This document shows, one piece after another, positions 18,356 to 27,058 of a stretch of 64,000 nt of DNA. Numbering within the stretch: the stretch's first letter is position 1; every line of letters begins with the position of its first letter. Source of the stretch: Streptomyces xiaopingdaonensis (GTDB lineage: Bacteria > Actinomycetota > Actinomycetes > Streptomycetales > Streptomycetaceae); the NCBI RefSeq assembly GCF_000262345.1, contig NZ_AJTQ01000125.1, positions 22,340-86,339 of the forward strand. Reading direction: 5' to 3'. The position numbers and the translations under genes were made by a program. Under the pieces are notes generated by a model. It saw only the letters and a program-made list of their open reading frames with translations, was not told the origin of the DNA and did no database searches.

Positions 18356-19792
18356 TCACCCCTCGGCGTCGTCCTCGCCGATCCGGTGCACCCGCACCAG
18401 GTTCGTCGAGCCGGGGACGCCGGGCGGTGAGCCGGCCGTGATGATGACGAGGTCGCCGCGCCGGCAGCGGCCGAGCTTGAGGAGCTGCTCGTCGACCTGG
18501 TCGACCATCTCGTCGGTCGAGGCGACGGTCGGGCCGAGGAACGTCTCCACGCCCCAGCTCAGGCCGAGTTGGGAGTGGGTGGCGGCGTCGGGCGTGAAGG
18601 CGAGGACGGGGATGGGGGAGCGGTAGCGGGCGAGGCGGCGGACCGTGTCCCCGGATTGGGTGAAGGCGACCAGGTACTTGGCGCCGAGGAAGTCGCCCAT
18701 CTCCGCGGCGGCGCGGGCGACGGCCCCGCCCTGGGTACGGGGCTTGCTGCGCTCGGTGAGCGGCGGCAGCCCCTTGGCGAGCACCTCGTCCTCGGCGGCG
18801 CCGACGATGCGCGCCATCGTGCGGACGGTTTCGATCGGGTACTTGCCGACGCTCGTCTCTCCGGAGAGCATCACCGCGTCGGTGCCGTCGAGGACGGCGT
18901 TGGCGACGTCCGACGCCTCGGCGCGCGTCGGCCGGGAGGAGTCGATCATCGAGTCGAGCATCTGCGTCGCGACGATCACCGGTTTCGCGTTCCGGCGGCA
19001 GAGCTTGATCGCCCGCTTCTGGACGAGGGGGACCGTCTCCAGCGGCATCTCCACGCCGAGGTCGCCACGGGCGACCATGACACCGTCGAAGGCGTCGACG
19101 ATCGACTCCAACTCCTCGACGGCCTGCGGCTTCTCCAACTTCGCGAGGACGGGGAGCCGTCGGCCCTCCTCCTCCATGACGCGGTGCACCTCGCGGACGT
19201 CCTCGCCGCTGCGGACGAAGGAGAGCGCGATCAGGTCGGCGCCGGTGCGCAGCGCCCACCGGAGGTCGTCGACGTCCTTCTTGGAGAGCGCGGGGACCGA
19301 CACGGCGACGCCGGGCAGGTTGAGCCCCTTGTGATCGGAGACGACACCGCCCTCGACGACGACGGTGTGCACCAACGGGCCTTCGACGGCCTTGACTTCG
19401 AGGCCGACGCGGCCGTCGTCGACGAGGATGCGCTCGCCGGGGGCGACGTCCTCGGCGAGACCGGCGTAGGTGGTCCCGCACCTGGTGCGGTCGCCCTCGC
19501 AGCCCTCCTCGACCGTGATGGTGAACTCGTCCCCGGCTTCGAGGAACACGGGTCCTTCCTGGAAGCGGCCGAGCCTGATCTTCGGGCCTTGAAGGTCCGC
19601 GAGGACGCCCACGCTGCGTGCGGTCTCCTCGGCTGCGCCGCGCACCCGGTGGTAGCGCTCCTCGTGCTCGGCGTGCGTACCGTGGCTCATGTTGAACCTG
19701 GCCACGTCCATGCCGGCCTCGACGAGCTCCTTGATCTGCTCGTACGAGTCGGTGGCCGGACCAAGTGTGCTGACGATCTTTGCTCGGCGCAT
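18356..19792 (-). CDS. pyk: Pyruvate kinase
   Basis: 478-residue glycolytic enzyme making pyruvate and ATP from phosphoenolpyruvate and ADP. MRRAKIVSTLGPATDSYEQI at the N-terminus, GMDVARFNMSHGTH, the catalytic region VLAKLEKPQAVEELESIVDA, MVARGDLGVEMPLE and DAVMLSGETSVGKYP are all standard. The C-terminal regulatory domain is complete. No ribosome site is seen before the ATG, but a palindrome lies 17-34 bases upstream. Confidence 0.97.
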   Translation of the reverse strand: MRRAKIVSTLGPATDSYEQIKELVEAGMDVARFNMSHGTHAEHEERYHRVRGAAEETARSVGVLADLQGPKIRLGRFQEGPVFLEAGDEFTITVEEGCEGDRTRCGTTYAGLAEDVAPGERILVDDGRVGLEVKAVEGPLVHTVVVEGGVVSDHKGLNLPGVAVSVPALSKKDVDDLRWALRTGADLIALSFVRSGEDVREVHRVMEEEGRRLPVLAKLEKPQAVEELESIVDAFDGVMVARGDLGVEMPLETVPLVQKRAIKLCRRNAKPVIVATQMLDSMIDSSRPTRAEASDVANAVLDGTDAVMLSGETSVGKYPIETVRTMARIVGAAEDEVLAKGLPPLTERSKPRTQGGAVARAAAEMGDFLGAKYLVAFTQSGDTVRRLARYRSPIPVLAFTPDAATHSQLGLSWGVETFLGPTVASTDEMVDQVDEQLLKLGRCRRGDLVIITAGSPPGVPGSTNLVRVHRIGEDDAEG

Positions 19793-19808
19793 GCTGCGAG
19801 CCTACGGC

Positions 19809-19826
19809 TTACCTGCGGGTAGGTAA
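19809..19826. promoter_or_regulatory. Palindrome in the pyk leader
   Basis: TTACCT, six bases, AGGTAA: a perfect 6+6 inverted repeat. It is AT-rich for this sequence and lies just upstream of the pyk start. It could be an operator or a small RNA hairpin. It does not match the iron-box pattern, and I cannot assign a regulator. Confidence 0.35.
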
Positions 19827-19928
19827 CTGTGCCCGAGCGACGGCGCAACGGCCTTTCTCTTAAAGGGTGTTGACAAGACTTGAAAGGTGTGCGGCGCCCT
19901 GCTCTGATGAGCGTTCACCCGTCGTGGC

Positions 19929-22835
19929 TCAGCCCACGGAGGGCGCCGGCATCGGACGCACGTCCCCCAGGCGTCCGGGCGCCCGCGTGCTGGGGGTGCC
20001 CGGGTCGGGTTCGCGCAGGCCGAAGCTGGTGAACGCGGTGCGGGCGGGGAGCGGGAAGTGCTCCTCGCCGGTGAGCGAGTTGAGGATCACCGCGCTGCGG
20101 TGCGCCGCGAGGCCCAGGTCGGGGGCCCCGACGCCGTGCGTGTGCCGCTCGCCGTTCTGCACGTAGACGGAGCCGGCCACCGAAGTGTCGAGCCGCAGGC
20201 GGTAGTCGGCGGTGACGAGGGGGCGGCCGGAGGAGTCCCTGGAGAGGTGCGGGTCGAGGGCCGCGAGGAGCCCGTCGGACGGGCGCTCGCGGTAGCCGGT
20301 GGCGAGGACGACCGCGTCGGTGAGGAGGCGCCCGCGCTCCCGCTGCTCGGCGTGGACGAGGTGCAGCTCCAGGTGCGTGGTGCCGAGGCGTCCCGCGGTG
20401 CGCACACCGACCCCGGGGGTGAGCACCACGTCCGGCCAACTGCCTCCGGCCGTACGGCGGTAGAGCTCCTCGTGGACGGCGGCGAGGGTCTCCGCGTCGA
20501 CCGCCTTGTGGAGCTGCCACTGCTTCGGCAGGAGCGAGTCCCTCGCCTCCTCGGGGAGCGAGTGGAAGTAGCGGGTGTAGTCGGGGGTGAAGTGCTCCAG
20601 GCCGAGCTTGCTGTACTCCATCGGCGCGAAGGCGGGACTGCGCGTCAGCCAGTGGAGGCCCTCGTGCCCCGCGGGACGGCGACGGAGCAGGTCGAGGAAG
20701 ACCTCGGCCCCCGACTGCCCCGAGCCGACGACCGTGACGTGCTCGGCCGCCAGGAGCCGTTCGCGATGGTCCAGGTACTCGGCGGAGTGCACCACGGGGA
20801 CCGAGTCGCTCTCCGCGAGCGGGCGCAGGGCCTCGGGGACGTACGGCTCGGTGCCGATCCCCAGCGCCACGTTCCGCGCCGCTGCGCGCCCCGGAGAGCC
20901 CGTGCCGCCGCCCGCGTCGAGCCGGGTGAAGTCCACCTCGAACAGGGCCCGCCGGGGGTTCCACCTGACGGCGTCCACGTGGTGCCCGTAGTGCGGGCCC
21001 GTCCCCGGCGCGCCGACCGCCCGCTCCGCGAGCCCGTCGCTCACCCAGCGGCAGTACGCGTCGTACTCGGTGCGTTCGATGTGGAAGCGCTCGGCGAAGT
21101 AGAAGGGGAAGAGCCGCCGCCTGTCGCGCAGGAAGCGCAGGAACGACCACGGGCTCGCCGGGTCGGCGAGGGTCACGAGGTCGGCGAGGAACGGGACTTG
21201 GAGGGTGGCGCCCTCGATCAGCAGGCCCGGATGCCATCGGAAGGCACGCTCCCGCTCGAAGCACGCGGTACGCAGCCCCGGCACGGAGTCCGCGAGTGCC
21301 GAGAGCGAGAGGCTGAACGGGCCGCCTCCGACGCAGACGAGGTCGAGGACCTGCTCGCCCCCGGTTCCGGCGTCCCGCCGTCGGGGCGGGGAAGGCGTCA
21401 ACCCCGGCTGGGATCGCGGGCGTTGCGGGTCCGGTGGTTCGTCGGCTGTCTCCGTACGGTTCGGACGCTCGGTCGGTGCTTCGGGCGCGGAGGGTACGGG
21501 CGGCCGGGTGCCGGTGAGTTCGGTGGTGGTGCGCGGGGGTGGTGCGGTGGGTTGCTTCTGGCGTGTCGGGGTCTCCGGGGCAGAGGGCTGCGTAGCCGCC
21601 GGGTCGTCCGTGGCGGAGAGGGGCCCGGGGTGCGCGTCGGTGTCCGTCTGCGTTGTGCGGTCCGTCGCTGTCAACGGGTCTCTGGTGGGTTGGGGGTCGG
21701 CGTGCTCGGCTGTTCGCTCGGGGGATGCTGTCCCGGTCGTGTTCGCCGGTGGCGTGGTGCGGAGCTGGTGCGGTGGTGCGGGGTGTGCGTCGGCCTGCGC
21801 CTGTGCCGGCTGGCTCGGTGGCGTCAACGAGTCGGCGTTCGGGGAGGGTTGGGAATCGGGCTGCTCGGTTGACTTCCGGGGGAGCGGCGTGCCGGTCGGG
21901 GGCTCGGGCGGTCGTGCGTGGTTCTCCGTCGGTGACGGCTGGTCCGGCGGTGCCGACGGGACGGAGTGCGGAGCGGACGGGAGGTCGGGCTGCTCGTCCG
22001 TGTGCTCGGTGAGTGGGGTGCCGGCTGTGCCCGCCGGGGGCGTGGCGCGGGCTTCGTGCGGCTGTGCGGGGTGCGGGCCCGCCTCCTTCGGTGCCGACTG
22101 GTCCCGTGGTGCGAACGACTCGGAGTCCGGCACCGATCGGGGGACGGGCTGCTCGGTGACCGGCGTGCCGGTCGCGCCCGCCGGGGGAGCGGGCTCGTGC
22201 GGCGGTGCTGGACGGTCTACGGGTTCCGAGTGCGACGTGTCCTGTGCCGCCGGCGCGTTGACGCGGCGCGTGGGCGGCTCCGTCGGAGCGGTGGGGATTG
22301 CCGGAGGGCTCGTCTCTCCGTCCGACCCCGGCTCGTGCACCTCGGGGCCCTCGTCACGGGGCGGATTCGGCACCGAGGAGGCGTGCGGGACCAGCCCTCC
22401 ACGCGCGGGCGGCTCCGACTCCCCGTTCTCCGGCGGGCGTTGACCCGTCCTATCGGGCTCCGGAGGTGCCGCGTCCGGCTCCCGCGGGGGCAGTGGCGGA
22501 GCCGATGCGGACTCGACGGCACCCTGTGCGCCGCCGGGCACCGGTGCCGCACCGTCGTGGAGTTCTCCCGATTCGCCCGCGTCGTCGGCCGGTTGGGGTG
22601 CGCCGTCCCCGGTCGTGGTCGGCTCCTCCGGTCGTGACGGGAGCAGCCCGAGTCCGGCGAGGAAGTCGGCGAAGGTGCTGGAGTCGGTCTCCTGGTCGTA
22701 GACCTCGCTGGTGTCCGGACGGTTCGGCCGCGGCACCGGTCCTCGACGGCCTTGCTGGCGCGGCACGTTGCTCAGCGGGGACCCTCCCCCGCCGGCGGAC
22801 GGGCGCTCCGGGGGCTGGGGTTCTTCGGCCGTCAA
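19929..22835 (-). CDS. Hydroxamate-type L-lysine/L-ornithine (or diamine) N-monooxygenase with very long disordered N-terminus
   Basis: 968 residues if started at TTG 22835. This start has GGAAGG about nine bases upstream and overlaps the stop of the decarboxylase gene (TTGA), so translation is coupled. The last ~475 residues are a complete SidA/IucD/PvdA/DesB-like flavoenzyme: VCVGGGPFSLSLSAL for FAD, VTVVGSGQSGAEVFLDLL for NADPH, and VLATGYRERP near the end. It should N-hydroxylate an amine for siderophore assembly. The first ~490 residues are Pro/Thr/Ser/Glu-rich with degenerate 48-residue repeats. A short hydrophobic helix (TFADFLAGLGLLP, about residues 52-64) is the only ordered-looking part. 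I see no good internal start between the repeats and the enzyme domain. Confidence 0.78.
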   Translation of the reverse strand: MTAEEPQPPERPSAGGGGSPLSNVPRQQGRRGPVPRPNRPDTSEVYDQETDSSTFADFLAGLGLLPSRPEEPTTTGDGAPQPADDAGESGELHDGAAPVPGGAQGAVESASAPPLPPREPDAAPPEPDRTGQRPPENGESEPPARGGLVPHASSVPNPPRDEGPEVHEPGSDGETSPPAIPTAPTEPPTRRVNAPAAQDTSHSEPVDRPAPPHEPAPPAGATGTPVTEQPVPRSVPDSESFAPRDQSAPKEAGPHPAQPHEARATPPAGTAGTPLTEHTDEQPDLPSAPHSVPSAPPDQPSPTENHARPPEPPTGTPLPRKSTEQPDSQPSPNADSLTPPSQPAQAQADAHPAPPHQLRTTPPANTTGTASPERTAEHADPQPTRDPLTATDRTTQTDTDAHPGPLSATDDPAATQPSAPETPTRQKQPTAPPPRTTTELTGTRPPVPSAPEAPTERPNRTETADEPPDPQRPRSQPGLTPSPPRRRDAGTGGEQVLDLVCVGGGPFSLSLSALADSVPGLRTACFERERAFRWHPGLLIEGATLQVPFLADLVTLADPASPWSFLRFLRDRRRLFPFYFAERFHIERTEYDAYCRWVSDGLAERAVGAPGTGPHYGHHVDAVRWNPRRALFEVDFTRLDAGGGTGSPGRAAARNVALGIGTEPYVPEALRPLAESDSVPVVHSAEYLDHRERLLAAEHVTVVGSGQSGAEVFLDLLRRRPAGHEGLHWLTRSPAFAPMEYSKLGLEHFTPDYTRYFHSLPEEARDSLLPKQWQLHKAVDAETLAAVHEELYRRTAGGSWPDVVLTPGVGVRTAGRLGTTHLELHLVHAEQRERGRLLTDAVVLATGYRERPSDGLLAALDPHLSRDSSGRPLVTADYRLRLDTSVAGSVYVQNGERHTHGVGAPDLGLAAHRSAVILNSLTGEEHFPLPARTAFTSFGLREPDPGTPSTRAPGRLGDVRPMPAPSVG
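21690..22195 (-). repeat. Degenerate 48-residue tandem repeats in the monooxygenase N-terminus
   Basis: At least four copies about 142-150 bases apart. Each begins with a variant of PPAGTTGTPLTE (PPAGATGTPVTE, PPAGTAGTPLTE, PPTGTPLPRKSTE, PPANTTGTASPE), followed by a Gln-Pro-Asp segment, a Ser/Pro region and an Ala-His-Pro-Ala segment. The repeats are clear at protein level and diverged at DNA level. The stretch has no hydrophobic core and is predicted to be disordered. Confidence 0.65.
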
Positions 22836-24253
22836 CTGTTGCTTCCTTCCGGTACCGCGTCGTGGACGAGCTTGAGCAGGGCTGCGAAGTCCGAGTGCTG
22901 GACGTGCGGGTTGAGGAGCGTCGCCTTGAGCCAGGTGCCGTCCTCCAGGCGGGCACGGCCGAGGACGGCCCGGCCCTCGGCGAGCAGGCGGCGCCGCACG
23001 AGCGCGACCTTCTCGGCATCGGCGCCCCGCGGCCTGAAGAGGACGGTGGAGAGCACGGGAACGGAGCGCAGCTCGAACTCCGGCTCGTCGTCGACGAGTC
23101 GGGCGAACTCCCGCGCCGCGTCGCAGACCCGCTCCACCAGCGCGGCGAGGCCGCTCCGGCCGAGCGCCCGCAGGGTGACGGCGACCTTCACCACATCCGG
23201 CCTGCGGCTGGTGCGGAGAGAGCGGCCCAGGAGGTCGGGGAGGCCCGCCTCGGTGTCGTCCTCGGCGTTGAGGTACTCGGCGCGGTGCGAGAGCGAGCCG
23301 AGCCGGCCTGCGTCCCGCACGGCGAGGAGCCCGGCGGCGACCGGCTGCCACCCGAGCTTGTGCAGGTCGAAGGTGACGGTGTCGGCCCGCTCCAGCCCCG
23401 CGACGAGGCCGCGCAGCCGCGGGCTGAAGAGGAGCGGGCCGCCGTACGCCGCGTCGACGTGGAGCGGGACGCCGAACTCGGCCGTGACCGAGGCGATTTC
23501 GGGGAGCGCGTCGATCGCGCCCGTGTCCGTCGTGCCGGCCGTCGCCACTACGAGGCGGGGCTCCTCCGGGCGCCCGCGGGCGAGGGCGTTGGAGAGCGCG
23601 GCCGACGTGAGCACTCCGGCGGGCGTGGGCACCGTCAACGGCGGCGCCAGGCCGAGCAGCCACGCGGCGCGGGCCACGCTGTGGTGCGCGTTGGCGCCGC
23701 AGACGAGCCGTACGCCCGGGCCCGCGCGCTCCCGGGCGAGCAGCGCAGCGAGCTGGTTGGCCTCGGTGCCGCCCGTGGTGACGAGCGCGTCGGCGCGGTC
23801 CCCGTGCTCCTCGCCGAAGACGAGGGCGGCGAACTCGGCGCAGGTGAGGGCCTCCAACTCCGAGGCGGACGGCGCCTGGTCCCACGAGTCCATCGAGGGG
23901 TTGACCGCGCTCGCCGCGGTGTCGGCGGCCGTGGCGAGAGCGAGCGGTGGGCAGTGCAGATGGGCCGCGCAGTGCGGCTCGGCCGGGTCGGCCGCGCCGC
24001 GCGCGAGGGCCGAGACGATGGTGTGCAGCGCCTCCTGCGGCCCCCGTCCGTGCTCGGTGAGGAGAGTGCCGCCGAGCCGGGCGCGCAGGTCCTCGGCCAC
24101 GCGCGGCGGCCCGCCGGAGGGGAGCGGCCCGCCGCGTTCGGCCGCGCCCTCCGCGAGCGCGTCGAGGACGGTGCCGAGCAGCGGGCGGAGCGCGGCCGGG
24201 CCCGCCGCGCCGCCTGCCAGGGGTGCGGGTTCTTCGGGCGGGTACGCAGGCAT
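22832..24253 (-). CDS. PLP-dependent group II decarboxylase (siderophore diamine-forming type)
   Basis: 473-residue enzyme of the glutamate/diaminobutyrate/lysine (DesA-like) decarboxylase family. HLHCPPLALATAADTAASAV and NPSMDSWDQAPSASELEAL mark the substrate region, VTTGGTEANQ and ANAHHSVARAAWLLG the cofactor pocket, and TFDLHKLGWQPVA carries the PLP lysine. Together with the coupled N-monooxygenase it suggests production of an N-hydroxylated diamine from lysine or a similar amino acid. An iron box lies about 55-73 bases before the ATG, so iron starvation should induce the pair. Substrate choice cannot be fixed from the sequence. Confidence 0.85.
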   Translation of the reverse strand: MPAYPPEEPAPLAGGAAGPAALRPLLGTVLDALAEGAAERGGPLPSGGPPRVAEDLRARLGGTLLTEHGRGPQEALHTIVSALARGAADPAEPHCAAHLHCPPLALATAADTAASAVNPSMDSWDQAPSASELEALTCAEFAALVFGEEHGDRADALVTTGGTEANQLAALLARERAGPGVRLVCGANAHHSVARAAWLLGLAPPLTVPTPAGVLTSAALSNALARGRPEEPRLVVATAGTTDTGAIDALPEIASVTAEFGVPLHVDAAYGGPLLFSPRLRGLVAGLERADTVTFDLHKLGWQPVAAGLLAVRDAGRLGSLSHRAEYLNAEDDTEAGLPDLLGRSLRTSRRPDVVKVAVTLRALGRSGLAALVERVCDAAREFARLVDDEPEFELRSVPVLSTVLFRPRGADAEKVALVRRRLLAEGRAVLGRARLEDGTWLKATLLNPHVQHSDFAALLKLVHDAVPEGSNS

Positions 24254-24307
24254 GGCGGACTCTTTCGCGTCGCGGAGCCCGGGGCCGGCGCCCCGGCTCC
24301 GGTGGGG

Positions 24308-24326
24308 TAAGGCCGCCCTAACCTAC
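24308..24326 (-). promoter_or_regulatory. Iron box (DmdR/IdeR site) before the decarboxylase gene
   Basis: Read on the minus strand, GTAGGTTAGGGCGGCCTTA matches the actinobacterial iron-box consensus TTAGGTTAGGCTAACCTAA at 13 of 19 positions, with an intact TAGGTTAGG core. The AT-rich core stands out in this GC-rich sequence. The site fits DmdR1-type repression by Fe2+. Confidence 0.75.
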
Positions 24327-24446
24327 GCATCTCGGGCGGTGCACCGCGCCGATCGGCGAGCAGCTTCGCCCGAAGGGGGTACTACCGCGCCCGTGGGGTT
24401 GCGCGGCCCCTGGAGCCCGTGCGTGGAAGGGCGTTGACGCGGCCGC

Positions 24447-26963
24447 TCACGCGCTCACGCGCGACCGCACCCGCAACGCGCGCCGAAGCTCGTCGAGTTG
24501 GTCGACGAGGCGGCGGTGGAGACCTGCGGGGACGGCGGGAAAGCCCGGGGCGGCGCACTCCTCCACCAGGTGCAGCGTCCGCTCGTCCACGAGGCTCGCG
24601 GGGAAGGCGTAGCGTCCTGCGGCCTCGCCGATCGTCTGCCCGCAACGGTGGGCGAGCGCGACGGCGTCCTGCGGGTAGCGGTCGCGGAACTCGCCGAGCA
24701 GGGCGTTCTGTTCGGGCTGCCAGAAGCCCTGCGCCGTCGCGGCGAAGAGCCGGTTGGAGAGGGTGTCCCCGAACAGCGCCGACCAGGCCGCCGCCTTCGC
24801 CTCGGGCAGCGGCAGCGCCGCCCTGCACCGCGCCGCCGACTCCCGCCCCGACGCACCGGGATCGGCGGCGAGTTCCGCGTCGATCTCGTCGGAGGTCGCC
24901 GCGCCGAGGACGCAGAGGCGCAGCAGCAGGCGCCAGCGCAGCTCGCGGTCGAGGCGCGGGCCGCCGGGCACGGTGTCCGCTTCGCGCCAGGCGCGGAGCG
25001 GCTCGGGCGTCGTCGCGCTGTCGATCGCATGGCGGACGGCGGTGAGGCGCAGGCCGGGGCTGCGGTCGCCGGCCGTCGCCGAGAGGAGCTCGGTGCAGGC
25101 GGAGGAGAGCAGGTCGAGCGCGGTGCGGCGCTCCTCGGGCGCGAGGTAGCGGTCGGCGAGCGGGTCGCGTGCGAAGGCGAGCACGTGGTGGACGACGGCG
25201 CTGTCCGTCTCCCGCGGCAGGTGGTCGAGGAGCGTTTCGACGTAGGCGAGCGGCGGGAGTGCGCCGTCGCGCACCATGTCGCGCGCCGCGTTCCAGACGA
25301 CGCCGCGGGAGAGCGGGTCGGGGAGTCCGGAGAGGGCGCGGCGCACGGTGCGCCAGGAGTGCGCGTCGAAGCGGACCTTGGCGTAGGTGAGGTCGCCGTC
25401 GTTGAGGAGGAGCAGGTCGGGGCGGGCGCCGGTGCCGCCGATCGTCGACTCCCCGCCGTCCGCCGCCAGTTCGGTGGTACGGCGCTCGCGGGGCACCAGC
25501 CGTCCACCGTCGGCGGGCGCCAGGTCGTAGGCGCCGAGCAGCAGCCGGTGCGGGCGGCTGCCCGAGTGGTGCAGCACCGCGGTCCAGCCGCCGGGGGACT
25601 GCTCGTCGGGGAAGTCGGGCGTGAGCGTGTCGACTCCCGTGGTGCCGAGCCACCGCTGCGCCCAGGCGGAGACGTCGCGGTCGGTGGCGGTGGAGAGGGA
25701 GTCGAGGAAGTCCGTCAGCTCGGCGTTGCCGAAGCGGTGCCGGGCGAAGTGCTCGTTGATGCCGGCGAGGAACGCCGTCTCGCCGATCCAGGCCACGAGT
25801 TGGCGCAGGGCCGAGGCGCCCTTGGCGTAGGAGATGCCGTCGAAGTTGGTGCGGGCCACGGCGGTGTCGAGGACGGTGCCGCGCTCCGGCGCCACCGGGT
25901 GGGTGGAGGGGCGCTGGTCGGCGTCGTAGCCCTGCGGCTTCGTCCCGACGGCGAAGTCGGCCCACATGCCGGTGTACGCGGTCGCCTCGTCGAGCACCTG
26001 GTAGCCCATGTACTCGGCGAAGGACTCGTTGAGCCAGACGTCGTCCCACCACCGCAGCGTCACCAGGTCCCCGAACCACATGTGCGCCATCTCGTGCGCG
26101 ACGACCATGCCGCGCAGCCGCCGCTCCGTGCTCGTCGAGGCCGACCTGCGGATGTACTCGTCCCGCAGCGTGACGAGTCCGGGGTTCTCCATGGCCCCCG
26201 CGTTGAACTCGGGGACGAACGCCTGGTCGTAGGAGTCGAACGGGTAGGGCTCGGCGAAGAGTTGGTGGTAGCGGTCGAAGCAGCGGCGGGTGATCTCCAG
26301 GAGCTCCTCCGCGTCCGCGTCGAGCGCGTCGGCGAGCGATCTGCGGACGTGGAGTCCGAAAGGAAGCCCCGCGTGCTCGGTGCGCACCGAGTGGTAAGGG
26401 CCGGCGACGATCGCCGTGAGGTAGGTGCTGATCGGCGGTGTCCGTGCGCACGCCCAGCGGCCCGGCGCCGTCTGCTCGGCGCGTCCGTTGCCGAGGACCG
26501 TCCATCCCGCGGGGGCTGTGACGCTGAAGGCGAAGACCGCCTTGAGGTCGGGTTGGTCGAAGCAGGCGTAGACGCGGGGCGCGTCGTTCATGAAGCCCTG
26601 CGTGTAGAGGTACGTGCGCCCGTCCGCCGGGTCGTCGAAGCGGTGCATGCCCTCCCCGACGCGGGAGTAGGCCATCTCCGCCGCCACCCGCAGCCGATGC
26701 GCGCCGGGGGCGAGGTCCTCCAGCGCCAGGCGCCCGCCGGCGAGGCTGCCGTCCGGGAGCGGGACGCCGTCGAGCTCGGCGCTGAGCAGGGCGCCGGGGC
26801 GCAGGTCGGCGAAGGTGGCGCCGGCCTCGCGTGCGGTGAAGCTGATCACAGTGGTGGAGCGGAACCGCTCCTCGCCCGTGGTGAGGTCGAGGTCGACCGA
26901 GTAGTCGTGCACGTCGAGGAGGGCGGCTCGATCCCGGGCTTCGCTGCGCGTGAGTGCCGGCAT
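24447..26963 (-). CDS. pepN: Aminopeptidase N
   Basis: 838-residue M1-family zinc aminopeptidase removing N-terminal residues from peptides in the cytoplasm. The substrate motif GAMENPG and the zinc motif HEMAHMWFGD with a downstream Glu (WLNESFAEYMG) are present. The C-terminal ERAP-like helical domain is complete. The start MPALTRSEARDRAALLDVHD at 26963 matches actinobacterial homologues; MARMPAL nine bases upstream is also possible. Upstream in-frame codons run into the tRNA gene and are not coding. Confidence 0.93.
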   Translation of the reverse strand: MPALTRSEARDRAALLDVHDYSVDLDLTTGEERFRSTTVISFTAREAGATFADLRPGALLSAELDGVPLPDGSLAGGRLALEDLAPGAHRLRVAAEMAYSRVGEGMHRFDDPADGRTYLYTQGFMNDAPRVYACFDQPDLKAVFAFSVTAPAGWTVLGNGRAEQTAPGRWACARTPPISTYLTAIVAGPYHSVRTEHAGLPFGLHVRRSLADALDADAEELLEITRRCFDRYHQLFAEPYPFDSYDQAFVPEFNAGAMENPGLVTLRDEYIRRSASTSTERRLRGMVVAHEMAHMWFGDLVTLRWWDDVWLNESFAEYMGYQVLDEATAYTGMWADFAVGTKPQGYDADQRPSTHPVAPERGTVLDTAVARTNFDGISYAKGASALRQLVAWIGETAFLAGINEHFARHRFGNAELTDFLDSLSTATDRDVSAWAQRWLGTTGVDTLTPDFPDEQSPGGWTAVLHHSGSRPHRLLLGAYDLAPADGGRLVPRERRTTELAADGGESTIGGTGARPDLLLLNDGDLTYAKVRFDAHSWRTVRRALSGLPDPLSRGVVWNAARDMVRDGALPPLAYVETLLDHLPRETDSAVVHHVLAFARDPLADRYLAPEERRTALDLLSSACTELLSATAGDRSPGLRLTAVRHAIDSATTPEPLRAWREADTVPGGPRLDRELRWRLLLRLCVLGAATSDEIDAELAADPGASGRESAARCRAALPLPEAKAAAWSALFGDTLSNRLFAATAQGFWQPEQNALLGEFRDRYPQDAVALAHRCGQTIGEAAGRYAFPASLVDERTLHLVEECAAPGFPAVPAGLHRRLVDQLDELRRALRVRSRVSA

Positions 26964-27058
26964 GCGCGCCATGGTGCCGCATGCCCGTGTGCCGTGCACC
27001 GGATTGCTCTCAACGAGAAGGTGCGGCGCGCGGGTTGGGCCGTGCGCCGGCGGTGGAG

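Noticed and set aside
21400..22800. Pro/Thr repeat stretch considered as a PKS/NRPS linker, phage tail fibre or surface protein
   Set aside because: It is in frame with, and has no stop before, a complete cytoplasmic monooxygenase. No signal peptide, anchor or carrier-protein motif is present.
22836..23885. Further 5' extension of the monooxygenase frame over the decarboxylase gene
   Set aside because: This part overlaps the conserved decarboxylase coding sequence in another frame. The TTG at 22835 with its ribosome site gives a better start.
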